Shown here: positions 35,442 through 40,827 of the stretch, in pieces
Layout of the letters: every line of letters starts with the position of its first letter
Numbering within the stretch: position 1 is the first letter of the stretch
Assembly: GCA_937965695.1 (NCBI GenBank)
Contig: CALCKW010000079.1
Coordinates: 1 to 40,827, forward strand
Reading direction: 5' to 3'
DNA: 40,827 nucleotides
DNA from: an uncultured Granulosicoccaceae bacterium
GTDB lineage: Bacteria; Pseudomonadota; Gammaproteobacteria; CALCKW01
Program-made: the position numbers and the translations under genes
The notes under the pieces: generated by a model
What the model was told of the DNA's origin: nothing
Seen by the model: only the letters and a program-made list of their open reading frames with translations
Databases searched by the model: none

Positions 35442-35469
35442 CACGAAGCTGCACGCCTGCAGCTTCGTG
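35442..35469. terminator. 12-bp perfect hairpin after asnS, no T run
   Basis: CACGAAGCTGCA (35442-35453) and TGCAGCTTCGTG (35458-35469) form a very stable stem with a CGCC loop 17 bp after the asnS stop. No T run follows, so it may protect the mRNA 3' end or act as a rho-dependent element instead. Confidence 0.5.
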
Positions 35470-35509
35470 ATAGTTCAAGTTCTCACGCCAATAATAATGT
35501 TTTGAGGCA

Positions 35510-35529
35510 TACCAACTATTAAGTTGGTA
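35510..35529. promoter_or_regulatory. inverted repeat in the leader of the large lipoprotein gene
   Basis: TACCAACT and AGTTGGTA, perfect 8-bp arms with an ATTA centre, 124 bp before the lipoprotein start. Symmetry and position suit a dimeric regulator site. Confidence 0.4.
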
Positions 35530-35652
35530 AGTGGGCGTATGACTTCGCCTGTGTGTATTACTTCGATGTTGCTGTCGGTGCGTTTATTGCAATTACTCGA
35601 AAAACCAAACAACAATTTACGCAAACAACGACTCAAGCAAGGAAGCTGTCAC

Positions 35653-38499
35653 ATGAGTTTATCCCATCTAAAAACAAGGCGACCAGCCCTGTATTCTCTA
35701 ATTACCGCAAGCACATTGGCCCTAGCTGGATGCGACGGCGGTGTTCTAAATCAATCCAGTAGCGAGGGATTTTCCGGTGATTTTTCCGGGCCCAATAGAA
35801 GTGCGGATCCTCTTCAAGGAAATTTGATCAGCGCGCGCAGTGCCGATTCAACAATATGTTTTGATGTCAATCTAAACGGCCATTGTGATCGACTAGAACC
35901 CAACACTAAGACAGCTAGCGACGGTAGCTTTAGCTTGATACCTGCCAAAACGCCCGCGCCATTGCTTGCAGAATTGTTAGCAGACGACGTAAACGCAGCT
36001 TTGACCCTATTCGCTGATTCAAACAGCGCTACCATCAGCGCATTGACAACCGTTCTTCACTGGTCAAAAAAGACGAACCCTACATTGCCGTCTGAAACAA
36101 TCACTGAAAAACTACTGCAGATGCTAGCGATCGAAGATCTAGATTCCGTTGCTCCAGTTGAGACAGCAATCATAGAGCTGCCCTCCGACGAAACAGAGGG
36201 TGAAGACACGGCTGCAACAACGACGACCGATGGCGAGGCGGCCTTGGCCTCACTGGCGGAGACAAGCCCATTGCCGTCAGACCATGTAGACGTTGTGCGC
36301 CAATCCATCGAGAAATTGATTGCTAAAATTGATAGCGCCGCCCTGAGCGACGCGCTTGATGCAGGTCTAGATCCAGGCATGGATATTAACCGCGTTTTAT
36401 TGAGCCGTTTAGTAGCGGATCAAACGCTAAAGCAATTGCCCGCTTTAGCTGAAGCCATCAACGACAGCATCAACCCTGATGCCCAGCTTTTAGTGGACGC
36501 ATTGCCACCGATAGAATGGCCTGCAGATAACATTGTTTTGGCGTTGCAACAGTTCGCGGGCGACCTGCCAACAGAGGCGGATCCCTCTGCCTTGCTAGAG
36601 GACGGATTATTGGGATTGATGAAGGTTTGCAAAACTAAAAACGACTGCGCATTGCGAAGCAAAAAGATCAGCACAGATGACGATTTAAATCTCAGCGTAG
36701 AGAACTTCACCTTACTTGCCGACGGCAGTGCCGTGTATATCTCACTGGGTAAAGATGAAGTATCCAACCTTGTGCTATCAAACGACGGAGAGTGGGAACC
36801 CTTAGATACCAGTGGTATGGCAAGCCTCACCCGAGCATCTGAATATCGCGCTGAAATGCTAGACGCCAATGACATCAGCTTTGAGTTGCGTGCTACCTCT
36901 CAAAACCTTCGTGATACGCCGGTTGCACCGCTTTTGGAGAATCTAGCATTGAGCGCTGGTGACCTGCCTGCAGCGCAAGAAACATTCGGTTCCGGTGCGA
37001 AACTAGCAACACTGCAACGCACTCAATTAGACGATCGCTTTGAAATTCTGTTTCAGCCTTCGCAAGAAACTCTAGACAGGGCCGCAGCTGCACAAGCATT
37101 GGTGCAGGCTGAAATCACCTTAGATAGAACACAACAAGATCACGCCATTGCGTCAGATACACTGCGAGAACTGCAATTTGCCAGCGAGCAAACGACAGAA
37201 GTAGCTGCAGCTGACGCGTTGAAAGTTGAAGCATTAGAGCGCGCCCTATCTGCCATTGAGAGCGCACTGGCAGAAGCCAATATTGCACTCGAAGAGGCGA
37301 CAGCTAACTCTGCTGCCATCCAAGAGAGTGAGGAACTCGTCGCGGCATACGAATCTGTGTTGTTAGATGCCACCAATAAAGTGCGTGAGCTAGAAGCGCT
37401 GGAAAGCGATGCCCTAGCCAATGTCGCTGAGGCGGAGCTAACGCTGGCCGAAAAAGAAGCTGCACTAGCGGCCGCTATTACGGCACTTGTAGACGCGATT
37501 GCTGGCGCAGCATCTGATTCAGAGACGGCAACAGAAGGTGTAGAAACCGATGAAGCAACGGTGGCTGAGCCCGAGTCTGACGAAGAGGATAACCCTGCGG
37601 TCATCGAAGCAGAAAGCCTTAAGTTACAAGCAGAACGCGATGTCATTGTGGCCGACGCCTCTCTTTCAGAAGCCATTACGGCAGCAGAAGATGCAACTGC
37701 AGCACTAGCAGTGGCGGCAACGGAACTGGACAATGCAGAGACAGCCCTCGCGAATGCACAACTGCAACAATTGCCAGACACGGATGCTGAAGGCATCTTA
37801 CAAGGTGCACAACTGCTAGTCAGCGCTAATGAAACCAATCTGAGTTTAATTGAAGGCCAAATAGCGGAAGCTAAACTAGCCAGTGAGATGTCCGGGAAAC
37901 TGGCAAGCGATGATCTCGCAGCAATGCTCAGTGCTCAAGCAAATGCAGACCAGTTGGCCAAAAGACTGATCACTGCAACCGATGACCTCAGCGCAGCACA
38001 GTCTGCGGTCTCTTCAACTGAGTTATCGATGACCAATGGTTGCGCTGAGCAGTTACCCAATCAAGCAGCGGACAATTACAATTGTCGCGTGCTTGAGCGT
38101 CGCATCGGCGACTCTCCCAGCCGTGTTGTCAATACACTGGCCGAGCTGACCTCCACAAGTTCAACCTTAACACTACTGCAACTGCATGCCGACTACGCTG
38201 TTTCCCTGCTCCCCGCACTAGGGGCAAGTGAAGGGCAAGTCATTTGGCACGGAACCGACGAAAGCTATGACCCAGCTGATGCCACTCAAATAAAAAGCCA
38301 GTGGATGCAGGCACGTGTAAACGGTGTACAAATAATGACTGTAGAGGTGCCTGCAGCTTTACGTGAAGCGGGTCAAGCGAGTGAGTTGTTAATGGCAGAG
38401 CAAGACAACTATGTCCGGCCTGGTATTGTCGTCAAAGCGGGGGAAGTCGTCACTGAAACACTGCTTAACGAAGCCGCGCTAAGTGCATTGCTACCCTAG
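35653..38499 (+). CDS. large Ala/Glu-rich coiled-coil lipoprotein with an EF-hand-like loop
   Basis: A 948-residue protein. The start at 35653 (MSLSHLKTRR) is chosen because AAGGA lies 9 nt upstream and because it gives a lipoprotein signal peptide with lipobox LALAGC, lipidated Cys27; a longer frame to 35524 does not. Residues 68-79 contain CFDVNLNGHCD, a DxNxNG calcium-loop-like motif followed by an Asp-Gly turn, as seen in large surface proteins of marine gammaproteobacteria. The middle is acidic. Two long Ala/Glu-rich coiled-coil stretches cover about 474-617 and 652-790, joined by a very acidic linker. A globular C-terminal part has paired Cys residues (NGCAEQ, NYNCRV). I do not recognise a family; an envelope spacer or surface role is likely. 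Confidence 0.8.
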   Translation: MSLSHLKTRRPALYSLITASTLALAGCDGGVLNQSSSEGFSGDFSGPNRSADPLQGNLISARSADSTICFDVNLNGHCDRLEPNTKTASDGSFSLIPAKTPAPLLAELLADDVNAALTLFADSNSATISALTTVLHWSKKTNPTLPSETITEKLLQMLAIEDLDSVAPVETAIIELPSDETEGEDTAATTTTDGEAALASLAETSPLPSDHVDVVRQSIEKLIAKIDSAALSDALDAGLDPGMDINRVLLSRLVADQTLKQLPALAEAINDSINPDAQLLVDALPPIEWPADNIVLALQQFAGDLPTEADPSALLEDGLLGLMKVCKTKNDCALRSKKISTDDDLNLSVENFTLLADGSAVYISLGKDEVSNLVLSNDGEWEPLDTSGMASLTRASEYRAEMLDANDISFELRATSQNLRDTPVAPLLENLALSAGDLPAAQETFGSGAKLATLQRTQLDDRFEILFQPSQETLDRAAAAQALVQAEITLDRTQQDHAIASDTLRELQFASEQTTEVAAADALKVEALERALSAIESALAEANIALEEATANSAAIQESEELVAAYESVLLDATNKVRELEALESDALANVAEAELTLAEKEAALAAAITALVDAIAGAASDSETATEGVETDEATVAEPESDEEDNPAVIEAESLKLQAERDVIVADASLSEAITAAEDATAALAVAATELDNAETALANAQLQQLPDTDAEGILQGAQLLVSANETNLSLIEGQIAEAKLASEMSGKLASDDLAAMLSAQANADQLAKRLITATDDLSAAQSAVSSTELSMTNGCAEQLPNQAADNYNCRVLERRIGDSPSRVVNTLAELTSTSSTLTLLQLHADYAVSLLPALGASEGQVIWHGTDESYDPADATQIKSQWMQARVNGVQIMTVEVPAALREAGQASELLMAEQDNYVRPGIVVKAGEVVTETLLNEAALSALLP

Positions 38500-38666
38500 G
38501 GAACCTCTTCTGGTCAAGTCATGCTCGCGCCATCGACACGCTAAATTCAGCCCAGCGGCATTGCAAATCTAGCCAATAGCACCATTATTGCCGTCGATTT
38601 GCTCCTTGCTGGGACCAATTTTTTCACGCCGACGTCACTGACTGGAATTTATCAGAGGTTCCCTAG
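38496..38666. mobile_element. candidate MITE-like inverted-repeat element, about 171 bp
   Basis: CTAGGGAACCTCT (38496-38508) and AGAGGTTCCCTAG (38654-38666) are perfect 13-bp terminal inverted repeats 145 bp apart. The interior is itself an imperfect inverted repeat, with matching CCCAGC and GCAAATC blocks. No gene is inside. The outer CTAG may be a 4-bp target duplication of the YTAR type used by IS5-like transposases; this is inference. It begins at the TAG stop of the lipoprotein gene and ends before its terminator. Confidence 0.55.
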
Positions 38667-38679
38667 CCTTTACCTGAAA

Positions 38680-38706
38680 CAGAGACCACCAATCGGGTGG
38701 TCTCTG
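38680..38706 (+). terminator. terminator hairpin of the large lipoprotein gene
   Basis: CAGAGACCACC (38680-38690) and GGTGGTCTCTG (38696-38706) form a perfect 11-bp stem with a 5-nt loop, followed by CCCTTT and further T-rich sequence. It lies beyond the candidate MITE, which fits insertion of the MITE between stop codon and terminator. Confidence 0.65.
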
Positions 38707-38851
38707 CCCTTTCTGTATTTGATTTTCTCGATAAATCTGTTGCACAGTGAGCTCCATCGAGTGCTGATCCTTTGACGGAGACACATTGCGCTCTATACTG
38801 GGGGTGATAGATTTGGCAGTCACTAATCACGCACTGAGCGGAGAGCCCTCA

Positions 38852-39319
38852 ATGCCGCAACACAAACCTTTTAAGCCGTTGTTTATAATATTGTTTTTGG
38901 CAATATCGGTCATCAGTGGCTGCAGTACACTGGCCCAAAAATTCAACCCCGATCCACCGGTTGTTAGGCTAGTGGGCATTGAATTGGTGAAAATGGAAGT
39001 CCTACAGCAGACTTTCAAGCTCACGTTAAACCTGCAGAACCCCAATGATTTTGCCCTACCCATCACGGGCATGCAGTTTTCCGCCGCAATAAACGATGAA
39101 GACTTTGCCAGTGGAGTTTCTAACCAAGGAGTTGATTTACCCGCCTTGGGAGAAGCCAATATGGAAGTTCAAGTGCGCTCGGGGCTGATGCAAATCATCC
39201 AAAACCTGAACAAACTGGGCAGTGCTAAATCGCTCGACTATATTCTCAAAGGCAGCGTAAAAGTCGCTGGTGTACCGGTGAAGATCCCCTTCAGTGAGAA
39301 AGGCACCTTAAGCCAGTAG
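38852..39319 (+). CDS. LEA14/WHy-domain lipoprotein
   Basis: A 155-residue protein starting at the ATG at 38852 (MPQHKPFKPL), with GGAGAG 7 nt upstream. A lipoprotein signal peptide ends in the lipobox VISGC near residue 23. The mature part has the LEA type 2 / WHy pattern: VRLVGIELVKMEVLQQTFKLTLNLQNPNDFALPITGMQF and a C-terminal GSVKVAGVPVKIPFSEKGTLS. Such proteins form a single immunoglobulin-like beta-sandwich and are linked to desiccation or envelope stress in plants and bacteria. Outer-membrane anchoring is likely because the residue after the Cys is Ser, not Asp. Confidence 0.88.
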   Translation: MPQHKPFKPLFIILFLAISVISGCSTLAQKFNPDPPVVRLVGIELVKMEVLQQTFKLTLNLQNPNDFALPITGMQFSAAINDEDFASGVSNQGVDLPALGEANMEVQVRSGLMQIIQNLNKLGSAKSLDYILKGSVKVAGVPVKIPFSEKGTLSQ

Positions 39320-39324
39320 AATCG

Positions 39325-40140
39325 TTAACGCAGCAATTCAAACTCAACAGCCTTTCCCAATATATCGCTAGCCAAGCGGTTATTGGTCTCGAGATTCCCT
39401 GTGCAGATAAACCGAGATTTGCGTCCTACACCGTCGCGATTTGGATGACGCCTTAGGTAGTCTTTCAACCCTGCTGCAACCAAATCGGCTTGGTTATAAA
39501 TACGAACTCGTGGCCCCAGGGCACTTTCAAAGTGGTGCTGTACCAGAGGGTAGTGAGTACAGCCAAGCACGGCCATATCCGGTTGCGGCATTCGCGTCTT
39601 TAAAGCTGCCACATGCTCAAAAACCAATGCACGAGCGCGTTGTTGCTCGCCGGCTTCCAGAGCCTGCACTAAACCTTTACAAGGTTGCGTCTCCACATCG
39701 ATACCGACGCCACGGCTGGCCAATTCTCTTTGGAAAGCTCGACTCGCTACTGTGGCAGGTGTTGCAAACAAAGCAACTTGTCGTTCGGACTGGTCCATTG
39801 CAGGTGTAGATGCTGACCAAGGCTGCTCTGTGATCGCTTCAACCATGGGGACAAAAACCCCCAACACGTGCTTTTCCGCTGGCCTGCCCTGCATCTGCAA
39901 TCCACGCAACGCTATAGCACTTGCGGTGTTGCAGGCGAGAATCACGAGATCGCAATCGAGCTGCCAGAGCTTATGTGTGGCTGCAGCGGTCAAGCGATAG
40001 ATATCTTCCGCGCTGCGTTCGCCATACGGAGCACTGGCGCTGTCTCCAAAATAAACCAATGGCAATTCGGGCATAAGCGCAGCAATTGCCTTGTAAACGG
40101 TTAGGCCACCTAAGCCACTGTCAAAAATCGCAACCGCCAT
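39325..40140 (-). CDS. murI: glutamate racemase
   Basis: A 271-residue cytoplasmic enzyme that makes D-glutamate for peptidoglycan synthesis. The two catalytic cysteines are seen at Cys70 in LVILACNTASA and Cys194 in AVLGCTHYPL. The N-terminus AIFDSGLGGLTVYKAI and VYFGDSASAPYGERS are diagnostic. Length is typical. It reads in the same direction as the HAD-family gene to the right, 9 bp after its stop, so they are probably cotranscribed. It converges on the LEA14-like gene with only 5 bp between the stops. Confidence 0.97.
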   Translation of the reverse strand: MAVAIFDSGLGGLTVYKAIAALMPELPLVYFGDSASAPYGERSAEDIYRLTAAATHKLWQLDCDLVILACNTASAIALRGLQMQGRPAEKHVLGVFVPMVEAITEQPWSASTPAMDQSERQVALFATPATVASRAFQRELASRGVGIDVETQPCKGLVQALEAGEQQRARALVFEHVAALKTRMPQPDMAVLGCTHYPLVQHHFESALGPRVRIYNQADLVAAGLKDYLRRHPNRDGVGRKSRFICTGNLETNNRLASDILGKAVEFELLR

Positions 40141-40149
40141 ATCAGTCTT

Positions 40150-40827
40150 TTATCCGTTGTTGGCAAATTCACACTCCGCTATTAAAAAATCTGGCCAAAT
40201 GCCAGCCTCGTGCAGCCGCTGAGACAAAGGCTGCCCTGCCAACAATCCATGATCCTGGATTAAAACGCTTTTTAGCCCAGCCATTCTTGCGCCGAGAATA
40301 TCAGTGTGCGGCGAATCGCCAACCATCGCTATGCGCGATCTGTCCGCATTGGGCAGCAACTGCTGCACCCTCGCCAGTGCAATCTCATAGACATTGCCGT
40401 GTGGCTTACCAAAGTAATCAACTTCAATACCCAAGGTACGAGTCAAGTTGCGCGTCACTTGCCCCGGCTCACGCGAGAAGTAGTCTGGAAAAGGAGCACA
40501 AACATCAGGATTACCCACCAAGACGGGCCGTCCGCGACTTTGTAAATTTTTACGCAACAACCAATCGTGTTGGGCGCTCCAATGCAGCGTTGAAATCATT
40601 AAAAAACCATCGACCTGTTCGAAATCTTCAGCGCTTTCGAGCTGTCTGATCGTGGCAGGCAGGTCAGGATAAACACCTGCGGCCGTCGGCGTCACTCCCC
40701 AGATAAAATTAGGGTGTTCAACACTGTGCAATCGCAGCCCTTCTCGCAAGGCGTCACGACTGGTGAGTACATTCTCTGCGCTAAAGTGAAAACCTAGATC
40801 CGCGTACTTCTGCACCATTGGCTCAAC
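40150..40827 (-). CDS. HAD-superfamily class IIA phosphatase, 5' end off the window
   Basis: The frame is open to the right edge of the window, so the N-terminal part with the first HAD motif (the DxD nucleophile) is missing; 225 codons are visible. The remaining sequence has the class IIA cap region and late motifs: VLTSRDALREGL, VLVGNPDVCAPFPDYF, FGKPHGNVYEIAL with the conserved Lys, and IAMVGDSPHTDILGARMAGLKSVLI with the acidic motif. This fits the TIGR01459-type HAD family, whose physiological substrate is unclear. It lies directly upstream of murI. Confidence 0.85.
   Translation of the reverse strand, partial: VEPMVQKYADLGFHFSAENVLTSRDALREGLRLHSVEHPNFIWGVTPTAAGVYPDLPATIRQLESAEDFEQVDGFLMISTLHWSAQHDWLLRKNLQSRGRPVLVGNPDVCAPFPDYFSREPGQVTRNLTRTLGIEVDYFGKPHGNVYEIALARVQQLLPNADRSRIAMVGDSPHTDILGARMAGLKSVLIQDHGLLAGQPLSQRLHEAGIWPDFLIAECEFANNG

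Noticed and set aside
37140..37838. 232-residue Ala/Ser-rich frame on the minus strand
   Set aside because: It is antisense to the coiled-coil lipoprotein; the Ala/Ser richness mirrors the Ala/Glu/Thr codons of the real gene and it has no start context.
40086..40649. 187-residue plus-strand frame
   Set aside because: Antisense to the HAD-family and murI genes, both of which are well supported.

Overview
The window looks like a gammaproteobacterial chromosome segment. Support comes from yceD-rpmF-plsX-fabH divergent from a yceF-type maf, a uvrC-pgsA-tRNA-Gly order, argA in its classical AAK-GNAT form, ubiX, and a UbiH/UbiF-family hydroxylase. GC content looks moderate by eye and I cannot name a genus.

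Region A (1 to about 7390) is a genomic island. Its right edge is a P4-type tyrosine integrase whose 5' end faces the 3' end of a tRNA-Leu(UAA) gene, the usual geometry of tRNA-targeting islands. Going left from the integrase there are: an unrecognised 346-residue protein with two abutting palindromes in front of it; an AlpA-like regulator; a small ORF; and two phage replication-like genes (O-like and P-like) that overlap by about 180 nt. These are followed by a compact second tyrosine recombinase on the opposite strand, a weakly antiterminator-like ORF, and a 780-bp gene-poor gap. At the left end a small helix-turn-helix gene overlaps a reading frame that I recognise as brxA (DUF1819), the first gene of a BREX type 1 phage-defence operon. 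The rest of that operon should lie beyond base 1. The island therefore appears to be a prophage- or satellite-derived element carrying BREX as cargo.

Region B (7390 to 15190) is an expanded tRNA cluster. E. coli has pgsA-glyW-cysT-leuZ close together. Here the same order is kept, but tRNA-Gly(GCC) is duplicated. A small gene and an IclR regulator lie between tRNA-Gly and tRNA-Cys. A 4.7-kb gene lies between tRNA-Cys and tRNA-Leu. That gene encodes an outer-membrane protein of about 1565 residues with an N-terminal beta-barrel followed by seven OmpA-like peptidoglycan-binding domains. Each domain is a 119-120-residue unit bounded by cysteines; the sixth has lost its signature residues. It is the most unusual protein in the window.

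Region C (15200 to 35425) is mostly core metabolism and information processing: pgsA, uvrC, fabH, plsX, rpmF, yceD, yceF/maf, pgi, a four-helix membrane protein, a ubiquinone hydroxylase, a P-loop kinase-like protein, a tandem HtrA-like protease with four PDZ domains (one live and one dead protease unit, as in yeast Nma111), argA, a LON-domain protein, ubiX, a CaiB/BaiF CoA-transferase and asnS. Two very small single-helix membrane proteins sharing a TRFERRL motif lie in the gap after argA.

Region D (35426 to 40827) holds a large Ala-rich coiled-coil lipoprotein with an EF-hand-like loop, a MITE-like inverted-repeat element starting at its stop codon, a LEA14-like lipoprotein, murI, and a HAD-family phosphatase that runs off the right edge.
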